DNA from: Octadecabacter algicola
Lineage (GTDB): Bacteria > Pseudomonadota > Alphaproteobacteria > Rhodobacterales > Rhodobacteraceae
Reading direction: 5' to 3'
Length of the DNA: 64,000 nucleotides
Assembly: GCF_021532625.1 (NCBI RefSeq)
Contig: NZ_JAKGAR010000003.1
Coordinates: 186,001 to 250,000 of the forward strand
Shown: in pieces, positions 46,461 to 54,214 of the stretch
How the letters are laid out: each line of letters begins with the position of its first letter
Position numbering within the stretch: position 1 is the stretch's first letter
Position numbers and translations under genes: made by a program
Notes under the pieces: model-generated
The model's database searches: none
What the model saw: the letters and a program-made list of their open reading frames with translations, nothing else
What the model was told of the DNA's origin: nothing

Positions 46461-47351
46461 GTGAAGTGGGGCGTTTGCACTACGGCCAAGGCGCCCCTGA
46501 CCCAGTTGCTGGCGTTTGTGGCTTGGCATCGTGCCGCTGGCGCAGCGCATATCTGGATACATCTCGATGACGCGGATGAGGTTTCGGGCCACGTTCTAAA
46601 CCAGCTCGATAATGTAACAGCGATCTTGTGTGATGACGCCTACTGGGCCGTGCTGGGCATGCGCCCCAACAAACAGGAACCCCGCCAAAGCTACAATATG
46701 CAACGCATTTACGCTGAGGCCGCCTTGCCTATAATCGCGCACGTAGACGTTGATGAATACCTTTTTTGCACACGACCGATTGGCGACGTTCTGGAGGAAT
46801 GGGATGACGATTTTCCATTCATGAGGGTTGCACCTGCGGAAGCTTTGAACGACCCCTCATTGCCGGATGATATCTTCACCGCGCGGCAGTTTCGATTGCC
46901 CTTTCCCAACGGAATGCCTGCCGAAACACGTATGGACGTGCTTGGCGATTACACCGCGTTGCTGAAAAAGAATATGCTGAGCCACAAGGTCGGTAAAAGT
47001 TTCTTCAAGACTGGAATAAAAGGGCTGATCCCAAAAATTCACGCAGGTTCCTTCGGGAAGAAAGAACCGCCACTGCATGTGCCCGTGAACCCAGAAATCG
47101 TCGTCTTACATTTTCACGCACAAGACAAAGCTGCGTGGCTGGACGCACTCCCGCACCGCACTGTGAACGGTGCCTACCGGTTCAACGAGCCTTTGGCAGC
47201 ATTTCTTGAAGAAGCAACCGGCGCAGAAATTGATGCTTTTTATGCAGCAACACAGGTGGCGACGCCTCAACTCGTTTCAGCATTGGCGAAGCATGGATTG
47301 CTAGTCGAGGCTGAGCTGCGGTTACGCGAAAAAGTTGAGGCGTTGTTTTAG
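46461..47351 (+). CDS. Glycosyltransferase family 2-like protein
   Basis: A 296-aa protein with a GT-A type fold. The early WHRAAGAAHIWIHLDDAD and the DxD-like motif HVDVDEYLFC are characteristic of the family 2/92-type transferases of Rhodobacteraceae. Donor and acceptor are unknown. The start is a GTG at 46461 immediately after the transglycosylase stop, with no clear Shine-Dalgarno, so it probably relies on translational readthrough or reinitiation. It may act on cell-surface glycans. Confidence 0.75.
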   Translation: MKWGVCTTAKAPLTQLLAFVAWHRAAGAAHIWIHLDDADEVSGHVLNQLDNVTAILCDDAYWAVLGMRPNKQEPRQSYNMQRIYAEAALPIIAHVDVDEYLFCTRPIGDVLEEWDDDFPFMRVAPAEALNDPSLPDDIFTARQFRLPFPNGMPAETRMDVLGDYTALLKKNMLSHKVGKSFFKTGIKGLIPKIHAGSFGKKEPPLHVPVNPEIVVLHFHAQDKAAWLDALPHRTVNGAYRFNEPLAAFLEEATGAEIDAFYAATQVATPQLVSALAKHGLLVEAELRLREKVEALF

Positions 47352-47363
47352 GACACACATTTT

Positions 47364-47828
47364 ATGAAAGGGACCCAGACACCTCAAACAAAGAGCCTAA
47401 GAACGCTGCACAAATATCTCTTTGGGGTCTTCGTATTTAGCATCGCCGTTGTCGGCCTTGAGGTCTTGCCGTTGATGGTTACTCGGCAAACCGAAATCGT
47501 AACGATCACCGAAATCGGTGCGGCGCGGGAATGCCGAAGCCGCCGAAGTTGGAAAGTACTCCCGAAGTTCAGGTCAGAGCAGCCAAGTTTCGATCTCACG
47601 TATTGCGGCCTAATCAGGTCTGATTACGGGAGCTTTGAATTACCAGAGAGCCGTGTGATATCGTTATTTGGGGCATCGCGGGAGGCGCTTTTTGACAGCC
47701 TGACCGTAGGATGTCGTTTTGAGGTCACCGTCGCAGGCCCCGGGCTCGAACTTCGAGAGAACGGCCCCGCATCCAACCGCAACCGAACCCTTGTTAGAGC
47801 GCGCCCAATTGAAGAGTGCCTAGGTTAG
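47364..47828 (+). CDS. Membrane-anchored protein of unknown function
   Basis: A 154-aa protein with one transmembrane helix at residues about 17-40 (YLFGVFVFSIAVVGLEVLPLM) and a beta-rich periplasmic part with several cysteines (ECRSRR, TYCGLI, GCRFEV, EECLG). I do not recognise a family. It begins 12 bp after the glycosyltransferase gene and its stop overlaps the convergent smc stop by 4 bp. Coding seems genuine given its position, but there is no homology-type evidence from sequence motifs. Confidence 0.55.
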   Translation: MKGTQTPQTKSLRTLHKYLFGVFVFSIAVVGLEVLPLMVTRQTEIVTITEIGAARECRSRRSWKVLPKFRSEQPSFDLTYCGLIRSDYGSFELPESRVISLFGASREALFDSLTVGCRFEVTVAGPGLELRENGPASNRNRTLVRARPIEECLG

Positions 47829-50800
47829 GCAACCAGCGTTGTAGCGGCTTTTAGATCGACGCTTACCAATTGACTGACACCCTGCTCCCCCATCGTCACA
47901 CCAAACAAACGATCCATGCGGGACATTGTCACAGCGTGGTGGGTAATGATCAGGAACCGCGTATTGGTGCGGCGTGTCATTTCATCGAGCAGGTCACAGA
48001 AACGCGTCACGTTGGCATCATCCAGCGGCGCGTCGACCTCGTCCAACACACAAATCGGCGCTGGATTGGCGAGGAAGACAGCAAAGATCAGCGCCATCGC
48101 CGTCAGTGTTTGCTCGCCACCCGAAAGCAGAGACAGCGTGCTGAGCTTCTTGCCCGGAGGTTGGCACATGATTTCCAGTCCCGCTTCGAGCGGATCATCG
48201 GATTCCACCAACACTAGTTTCGCTTCGCCTCCACCAAAGAGGTGGGTGAACAACGTGCCAAAGCTTTCATTGACCTGTTCGAAAGCGGTCAAAAGACGTT
48301 CGCGGCCCTCTTTGTTGAGCGACGCAATTCCGGTACGCAAAGCGCGGATCGCTTCTTCGAGGTCGGTCTTCTCTTTCACCAGCAGGTCGTGTTCGCCCTG
48401 AACTTCTTTGGCGTCTTCTTCGGCGCGTAGATTCACTGCGCCCAGCGCGTCGCGTTGACGCTTGAGCCGATTGACATCGTTTTCTATTGCCTCGGACGCC
48501 GGCATATCCTCTGGATTGACGGCCAACTGCTCCAGAAGGTTTTCTGGTGTGGTTTCTTGCGCTTCCTGAATGCGTTCCGCAGCGTAGTCCACGGTTTCCT
48601 TAGCCGCATCTGCGCGGGCTTCTGAACGGGCGCGGGCCTCACGGGCCTCGGACGCGAGGCGTTCAGCATCGCGTTCGGCCATCGTTGCATCACGCAGGGC
48701 GCTTTCGGCTTCAGCAAGCTTATCGGCAGAACCTTTGCGGCGTGTCTCGGCCTCATCAATGGCGTCAGCCAACTCTTCACGCTTTGCCGCGATCTCGGCG
48801 GGGGCCGACGTCGCGTCTTTCAATTCGGCTTCGGTTTCGTCCTTGCGCTCCTGCAATTCAGCGGATCGTTTGTTCGCGGTCTCCAAGCGATGCTTCCAGC
48901 CGCTGACTTCTTTGGTAATTTCTTGCGCGCGTTTTGTTCGGGCTTCGCCGGTGCGGCGCACTTCGTCATAGCTCGACCGTTTTGACATCATCGTCATACG
49001 GGCCGCTTCGACGGTCATCTTGATGTCTTCGACTTGGTGGCGAGCTTCATCTAAGTTCCCAAGGGACCGCAGGCTACCTTCTGCCTCGGTCAGAGCTTTA
49101 CGGGCGCTCATGGCTTCTTCTTCGTGTCGCGTCACCGCGAGACCGCTGGATTCCAGCTTGCCGTCCGCCAAATTGCGATCGGCTTCTGCACGGGACAAGG
49201 CGCGATTTGCGTCGGCGACAGCGCCATCGGCGGCGCGCCGGGCTTCGCGGGCGGCTTTGTCTGCTTGGGCCAACTCAGCCAGTCGCGTTGTTAGCATTTC
49301 ATGGGCTTGGCGCATCCCATCCGCCTTAGCGGTCGCATCGTTGAGGTCTTTCTTGAGCCCCTCGAGGCGGTTGAGTTGCTGCAGGCGCAACGCAGCAGCA
49401 GACGGTGCGTCTTCGGCAGCGGCGCGGAACCCGTCCCAACGCCAAAGATCACCCTCGATGCTGACAAGTCGTTGCCCGGGCGCGAGGTCCTTTTGCAGAC
49501 GCGGGCCGTCTGCGGCATCCACAAGACCCACCTGCCCCATACGGCGGATCAAGACTTCGGGCACAGAAACATAATTGGTCAACGCCTTGACGCCGGACGG
49601 CAAAGATTGCGGCTGTGCGTAGTCAGGCAACGGGACCCAGCCAGACCCCATATCTGGCGTGACAGCGGGGGCCTTCAGATCATCCGACAGCGCAGCACCA
49701 AGGGCCTTTTCATAACCGCCCTGTACACGCAACTGATCAAGGATTTGCGACCCTTCGGAACTGTCACGGTCTACCAGCTTTGCGAGCGCAGCAGTTTCCG
49801 CACGCAATGCGTTTGCTTCGCCTTCGGCCTCAGAGCGATGCGCACGTGCATCGGCCTCGCGGGACTGGGTATCAGCGCGCGCCGCCTCGGCTTCGGCCAA
49901 AACGGTTTCTGCTTTCTCGGCAGTTGCACGTGCCTGATGCTCCGCCGCCTGGGCCAGTTCAAAATCTGTCGCGGCTTTTGCCAGTGCCGCAGTTGCATCC
50001 GCCTTGGCCGCAATCGCACGCGCGGCCTCTGCTTCGTTCTTTTCCAAAGTTTTGCGGTAGTCGTCAATAAGGCGCTGTGCAGATTGATGGCGCGCGGCAA
50101 GGCGCGCCACATCTTCTGTTAGCTGCGCAAGGTCCGCTTCGCGATCTGCCAAAATCTGCGCCCCGTCCGTAGAGGCAACGCGGGCTTCTTCCAACACCGC
50201 ATCATGACCTTCGCCAGCTTTGGCGATTTCTCCGGCTTCCCATTCAAGGCGATCAATTGTTTCGCCAGCGTCTTTGTTCAATTCGGCTTCGCGGGCCATG
50301 TCTTTGGCCAGCTGTTCGATACGATTTGTCAACGTCTCGATGGTTTGTTTTGCACGAGCTTCTTGGTCGGCCAAAGTGTCGCGTTGCACGTGAAGGCGCT
50401 GCAGCACAGCGGCGGCGATTGCTTCTTCTTCGCGCAAGGCGGGTAGCGCGTCTTCGGCCCCTTGTCGCACTTTGGCCGATTGGCGTGCGGCAGTCTCGGC
50501 GCTTGCTGCATCTGTGGTGCGTTGGCGCAACTGGTCGGCCGCAGCTGCGCGGGCTTCGTCGGCTTCTTTCCAACGACGATACAAAAGCAGGCCTTCGGAT
50601 TGGCGCAACTCTTCACCGATGGAACGATACCGCGCAGCTTGGCGCGCTTGCCGGGCAAGTTGCCCCAACTGGCTGGCAAGCTGTTCAATTACATCATCAA
50701 CGCGGGCGAGATTCTGTTCAGAACCTTTGAGCTTCAGCTCCGCCTCATGGCGACGTTGATAAAGCCCCGAGATGCCTGCCGCTTCTTCCAGAATTCGGCG

Positions 50801-51280
50801 ACGCGCCTTGGGCTTGGAATTGATGAGCTCCGCAATTTGACCTTGCCGAACCAATGCCGGTGAATGAGCCCCCGTCGATGCATCGGCAAAGAGCATTTGA
50901 ACATCGCGCGCACGCACGTCTTTGGTGCCGACTTTATATGCGGACCCCACATCGCGGGTAATGCGGCGCACAATTTCCAAGTTGTCGCTGTCGTTGAACG
51001 CAGCAGGTGCAAGGCGTTCCCCATTATCGATGTGCAAAGAAACTTCAGCAAAATTACGAGCCGGACGGGTCGACGCACCGGCAAAGATGACATCTTCCAT
51101 GCCGCCACCACGCATGGCCTTCGGGCGGTTTTCGCCCATAACCCAACGCAGCGCTTCGAGCAGATTGGACTTGCCGCACCCATTTGGCCCTACGACACCA
51201 GTCAGGCCGTCCTGAATAATCAGGTCGGTTGGGTCTACGAAACTTTTAAAGCCGTTCAGGCGAAGGCGGGAAAACCGCAT
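47825..51280 (-). CDS. smc: Chromosome segregation protein SMC
   Basis: A 1151-aa SMC ATPase that organises chromosomes with ScpA and ScpB. The N-terminal head shows RLNGFKSFVDPTDLII and the Walker A GPNGCGKSNLLEALRWVMG. A long coiled-coil arm interrupted by a hinge (around residues 490-640, with YEKALGAALSDDLKAP) follows. The C-terminal head shows LLSGGEQTLTAMALIFA signature and Walker B VLDEVDAPLDDANV. The ATG at 51278-51280 begins MRFSRLRLNGFKS; the upstream extension is not conserved. The coiled coil is Ala/Glu/Arg-rich, which produces many spurious frames on the other strand. Confidence 0.97.
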   Translation of the reverse strand: MRFSRLRLNGFKSFVDPTDLIIQDGLTGVVGPNGCGKSNLLEALRWVMGENRPKAMRGGGMEDVIFAGASTRPARNFAEVSLHIDNGERLAPAAFNDSDNLEIVRRITRDVGSAYKVGTKDVRARDVQMLFADASTGAHSPALVRQGQIAELINSKPKARRRILEEAAGISGLYQRRHEAELKLKGSEQNLARVDDVIEQLASQLGQLARQARQAARYRSIGEELRQSEGLLLYRRWKEADEARAAAADQLRQRTTDAASAETAARQSAKVRQGAEDALPALREEEAIAAAVLQRLHVQRDTLADQEARAKQTIETLTNRIEQLAKDMAREAELNKDAGETIDRLEWEAGEIAKAGEGHDAVLEEARVASTDGAQILADREADLAQLTEDVARLAARHQSAQRLIDDYRKTLEKNEAEAARAIAAKADATAALAKAATDFELAQAAEHQARATAEKAETVLAEAEAARADTQSREADARAHRSEAEGEANALRAETAALAKLVDRDSSEGSQILDQLRVQGGYEKALGAALSDDLKAPAVTPDMGSGWVPLPDYAQPQSLPSGVKALTNYVSVPEVLIRRMGQVGLVDAADGPRLQKDLAPGQRLVSIEGDLWRWDGFRAAAEDAPSAAALRLQQLNRLEGLKKDLNDATAKADGMRQAHEMLTTRLAELAQADKAAREARRAADGAVADANRALSRAEADRNLADGKLESSGLAVTRHEEEAMSARKALTEAEGSLRSLGNLDEARHQVEDIKMTVEAARMTMMSKRSSYDEVRRTGEARTKRAQEITKEVSGWKHRLETANKRSAELQERKDETEAELKDATSAPAEIAAKREELADAIDEAETRRKGSADKLAEAESALRDATMAERDAERLASEAREARARSEARADAAKETVDYAAERIQEAQETTPENLLEQLAVNPEDMPASEAIENDVNRLKRQRDALGAVNLRAEEDAKEVQGEHDLLVKEKTDLEEAIRALRTGIASLNKEGRERLLTAFEQVNESFGTLFTHLFGGGEAKLVLVESDDPLEAGLEIMCQPPGKKLSTLSLLSGGEQTLTAMALIFAVFLANPAPICVLDEVDAPLDDANVTRFCDLLDEMTRRTNTRFLIITHHAVTMSRMDRLFGVTMGEQGVSQLVSVDLKAATTLVA

Positions 51281-51535
51281 TTGGGCTGCTCTTTTTGATT
51301 CTTTGTCTGGCATGCAGTTTGAATGCCCCACGTCGCTCGAGTCAACGAACGCACACTGGATGTGGGTGAATTGGCGGATTTATCCACAAGATATTGGCCG
51401 ACACAGTGCGCTTTGGGCATAAATCACGACCACGAAACTGGTGCATAGCGTCGCAATCGGCATCTCAGTGCCGGAATCAGCCTTGACCGATCTTCTGCGC
51501 CATCGCACAACGGTTGGGCATGGTTCATTGCGCCA
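51281..51535. other. Intergenic stretch between smc and the riboswitch
   Basis: This part of the 479-bp gap between smc and hupE carries no gene I can support. It probably holds the smc promoter on the minus strand and the promoter of the riboswitch-hupE transcript on the plus strand. No convincing -35/-10 pair was picked out by eye. Confidence 0.4.
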
Positions 51536-51715
51536 AGGCTAAGCCGAAGCGCGGAATCAAATGGGAATGTGGTGCGCACCGATCCAATTAGGAGGAGCAA
51601 AACCACAGCCGCCCCCGCGACTGTAAGCGGTGAGTGTTCGTCCATACCACTGAGGAAACTCGGGAAGGGGACGAGGTTCACATTGACCCGCGAGCCAGGA
51701 AACCTGCCATGCAAA
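51536..51715 (+). ncRNA. Cobalamin riboswitch
   Basis: The aptamer is recognised from its conserved blocks in order: AATGGGAATGTGGTG near 51558, the B12-box-like core CCGCCCCCGCGACTGTAAGC (about 51609-51628), CCACTG (51647-51652), AAACTCGGGAAGG (51656-51668) and GCCAGGAAACCTGCC (51694-51708). It lies 45 bp before hupE. A short hairpin GTCGTC-GGGGAT-GACGAC (51725-51742) between the aptamer and the start codon could be the expression platform near the ribosome site. Adenosylcobalamin binding should turn off the downstream metal-uptake gene(s). This is the only clear B12 riboswitch in the window. Confidence 0.93.
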
Positions 51716-51759
51716 ATGTAACCCGTCGTCGGGGATGACGACCGTATAGGGACTGAGAC

Positions 51760-52407
51760 ATGAAAAAGAATATCCTTGCCGCATTGGCACTAACTGCGAC
51801 TGCTACTCCGGCTTTGGCGCACCATCCATTGGGCGGCTTGCCCATGGAAACATTTGCACACGGGCTGATGTCCGGCGTGGGTCACCCAGTTTTGGGTTTT
51901 GACCACCTCTTCTTTGTCGTTGCTGTTGGCATCTTGGCATTGTTTACCGCTCACCGTTTCTTGGCACCGGCGGCCTATGTCGGCGCGATGCTGGTTGGTT
52001 GTGGTCTTATGTATGCAGGCGTTGCAATGCCTGCCGCTGAATTGGTGATCGTCGCTTCTTTGGTGGTTGCCGGTGGTTTGCTTGCGTCTGGTCGCGGCGT
52101 AGCCCCTACAGCAATCGTGGCTTTGTTCGCAGTCTTCGGTTTGTTCCACGGCTCGGCATTTGGCGGTTCCATTGCTGGCCAAGAAGGCGGCGTTGGCGGT
52201 GCAGTTCTTATCGGCTACTTGATCGGCCTTGGTGCGATCCAATACGCGATTGCGCTGTTTGCCGGTTGGGCCGCGAGCAAAGCAGGTTCGGTTTCTCCCG
52301 CGTCTGTTAATGCCCGTCTTGTTGGCGCTGCAATCGCCGGTGTTGGTCTATTCCTTGGCTTGGAAGTCATCGAAGGCCCAATCGTTGCGCTTCTGTCCGC
52401 AGCCTAA
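51760..52407 (+). CDS. HupE/UreJ family cobalt/nickel permease
   Basis: A 215-aa membrane protein with a signal-like N-terminus ending in ALAHHPLGG and about six helices. The hallmark motif HPVLGFDHLFFVVAVGI occurs at about residues 45-61, and later GLFHGSAFG repeats a similar His motif. HupE/UreJ proteins carry nickel or cobalt; because a cobalamin riboswitch controls this gene and B12 genes surround it, cobalt uptake is the likely function here. A GC-rich hairpin follows before cobW at 73 bp. Confidence 0.88.
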   Translation: MKKNILAALALTATATPALAHHPLGGLPMETFAHGLMSGVGHPVLGFDHLFFVVAVGILALFTAHRFLAPAAYVGAMLVGCGLMYAGVAMPAAELVIVASLVVAGGLLASGRGVAPTAIVALFAVFGLFHGSAFGGSIAGQEGGVGGAVLIGYLIGLGAIQYAIALFAGWAASKAGSVSPASVNARLVGAAIAGVGLFLGLEVIEGPIVALLSAA

Positions 52408-52428
52408 GACCTTAATTCTACGAATTTC

Positions 52429-52455
52429 TGGCGGTCCTTCAGGGGCCGCCATTTC
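52429..52455 (+). terminator. Hairpin between hupE and cobW
   Basis: TGGCGGTCC (52429-52437) and GGGGCCGCCA (52442-52451) form a stem with a TTCA loop and one bulge, followed by TTTC. It may be a weak terminator or a processing site limiting expression of cobW relative to hupE. The T-tract is poor, so confidence is modest. Confidence 0.5.
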
Positions 52456-52480
52456 GCATGCAAAACCCTGAGGATATCCC

Positions 52481-53560
52481 ATGGCTGCCAAAATCCCCGC
52501 AACCGTTGTCACCGGCTTCTTGGGAGCCGGAAAAACAACGCTGATCCGTCACATGCTTGAAAACGCCAACGGTAAACGTATTGCTTTGATCATCAATGAA
52601 TTCGGCGATCTGGGCGTAGATGGTGACATCCTGAAAGGCTGCGGCATTGAGACCTGCACCGAAGAGGATGTTGTTGAGCTGTCTAATGGCTGCATCTGCT
52701 GCACAGTCGCAGATGATTTCATCCCGACGATGGAGCAACTGTTGGGACGGGATAACCCACCAGACCACATCGTAATTGAAACCAGCGGGTTGGCTTTGCC
52801 TCAGCCGTTGGTGCGGGCGTTCAATTGGCCCGGTATTTCCACAAAGGTCACGGTAGACGGTGTTGTCACTGTGGTTGACGGCAAAGCCGTAAGCGCGGGA
52901 CAGTTTGCCCATAACGTTGCCGCCGTCGATGCACAGCGCAAGCAAGACGAGAACTTGGACCACGAAACGCCGCTAGCTGAGCTGTTTGAAGATCAGATTG
53001 CTTGCGCAGATATGATTGTGGTGAACAAAGCCGACCTACTGGCCGAAGGTGAGGCAGATCACTTACGGGCTGTGCTTAAATCCGAAGCCCGCAAAGGCGT
53101 TCAGGTCGTCACAGCCACAATGGGTGCCCTGCCCGTGAATGTCCTGCTTGGTCAAGGCGTCGGCGCCGAGGCTGACTTGGATGCCCGCCACGAGGTCCAC
53201 CATCATCACCACGATCACGACGACGATCATCATCACGATGACGACCATGATCACAGTCATGAACACAGCCATGGCCACGATGAGTTCGAAAGCTTCGTCG
53301 TTGAACTGGGCGAGATTGAAGACGCAACTGCGTTTGCCGAAAAGGTCGCCGATGTTATCCGCGCACATGATATTTTGCGCCTCAAAGGGTTCGCTGCAAT
53401 TCAAGGCAAGCCGATGCGACTGACGTTGCAGGCTGTTGGGCCTCGCGTGGACACCTATTTTGACCGCCCATTTGGCATGGCGCCACGGTTGACGCGGCTC
53501 GTCGTGATTGGTCAGGCTGGGCTAGACATGGCTAAGATCGAAGCCGCGCTTAAGGCATGA
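52481..53560 (+). CDS. cobW: CobW-type GTPase metallochaperone
   Basis: A 359-aa P-loop GTPase of the COG0523 family. Walker A GFLGAGKTT lies at residues 12-20, the metal-binding CXCC motif GCICCTV at about 70-76, and the NKADLL guanine-specificity motif in the middle. A run of His and Asp at roughly residues 237-268 is a likely metal buffer. The C-terminal CobW domain has ILRLKGFAAIQGKPMRLTLQAVG. CobW is thought to supply cobalt to the cobaltochelatase; cobN lies two genes downstream. It overlaps the GNAT gene by 4 bp. Confidence 0.94.
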   Translation: MAAKIPATVVTGFLGAGKTTLIRHMLENANGKRIALIINEFGDLGVDGDILKGCGIETCTEEDVVELSNGCICCTVADDFIPTMEQLLGRDNPPDHIVIETSGLALPQPLVRAFNWPGISTKVTVDGVVTVVDGKAVSAGQFAHNVAAVDAQRKQDENLDHETPLAELFEDQIACADMIVVNKADLLAEGEADHLRAVLKSEARKGVQVVTATMGALPVNVLLGQGVGAEADLDARHEVHHHHHDHDDDHHHDDDHDHSHEHSHGHDEFESFVVELGEIEDATAFAEKVADVIRAHDILRLKGFAAIQGKPMRLTLQAVGPRVDTYFDRPFGMAPRLTRLVVIGQAGLDMAKIEAALKA

Positions 53561-54018
53561 TTGTCGTCGAGGCAGGTCACCCCAAGGACACAGCCCCAGC
53601 CGCTCTGCTGGCCCAAAGCCATGCCTTGATGAATGCGATGTTTCCAGCGGGCGCGTGTCACTACCTCGACCTTGATGCCCTCTGCGCCGAAAATATCAGG
53701 TTCTTTGTCGCCCGCGAAGGAGATGCCATCTTGGGCACGGGGGCCTTGGCCATTCAGGATGGCTACGGTGAAGTGAAATCCATGTTCACCGACGAAATGG
53801 GGCGCGGCAAAGGTATCGCCGCCGCAGTATTGCGGATGGTCGAAGACACCGCACGCGAAGAGGGTCTAACAATCCTGCGTTTGGAAACCGGCACGGGGCT
53901 AGATGCTGCGCACCGGCTCTACGACCGGTTCGGCTTTAAGAAATGCGGGCCCTTTGGCTCCTACGAAGACAGCGATTATAGCGTCTTCATGGAAAAATCG
54001 CTCGAGGACGAGGCGTGA
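53557..54018 (+). CDS. GNAT family N-acetyltransferase
   Basis: A 153-aa acetyltransferase. The acetyl-CoA-binding motif GRGKGIAAAVLRMVEDTAREEG follows the MFTDEMG strand, and YDRFGFKKCGPFGSYEDSDYSVFME is the typical C-terminal block. The substrate is not known. It is coupled to cobW by an ATGA overlap, so it belongs to the riboswitch-linked hupE-cobW unit, and a link with metal or B12 metabolism is possible but unproved. Confidence 0.88.
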   Translation: MIVVEAGHPKDTAPAALLAQSHALMNAMFPAGACHYLDLDALCAENIRFFVAREGDAILGTGALAIQDGYGEVKSMFTDEMGRGKGIAAAVLRMVEDTAREEGLTILRLETGTGLDAAHRLYDRFGFKKCGPFGSYEDSDYSVFMEKSLEDEA

Positions 54019-54020
54019 AC

Positions 54021-54182
54021 CTACTTTTTGTTCTTTTCAGCGTTCTCTTTCATCCGCGCCAACAATTCGGCCTTGGACGGACGCTGTCCGAACGGTGTCT
54101 TCTTAGTGCCATACGCGTTGTGCTCAGAGTGGCGAGGTTGGCCCTTGGCGGGCTTAGGAGCGCCTGCAGCTTTATAGTCCAT
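54021..54182 (-). CDS. Small basic protein of unknown function
   Basis: A 53-aa protein beginning MDYKAAGAPKPAKGQ with Lys, Pro and Ala-rich sequence and an amphipathic end (SKAELLARMKENAEKNKK). The ATG at 54180-54182 has AGGAGA 6 bases upstream, which is convincing; the longer frame has no such site. It converges on the GNAT gene (2-bp gap) and is divergent from cobN with 32 bp between them, so the two genes share a very short promoter region. I do not recognise the family; its basic character suggests nucleic acid or ribosome binding. Confidence 0.62.
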   Translation of the reverse strand: MDYKAAGAPKPAKGQPRHSEHNAYGTKKTPFGQRPSKAELLARMKENAEKNKK

Positions 54183-54214
54183 GGGAAGTCTCCTGTTTTG
54201 AAGGCGTTTAACTG

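Noticed and set aside
49020-50122. Long plus-strand frames inside smc
   Set aside because: They are antisense shadows of the Ala/Glu/Arg-rich coiled coil, with no ribosome sites and no domains.
53205-53280. CAT/CAC-rich stretch as a nucleotide tandem repeat
   Set aside because: It encodes the His/Asp-rich metal-binding loop of CobW and is irregular; likewise the similar stretch at 40225-40315 in cbiX.
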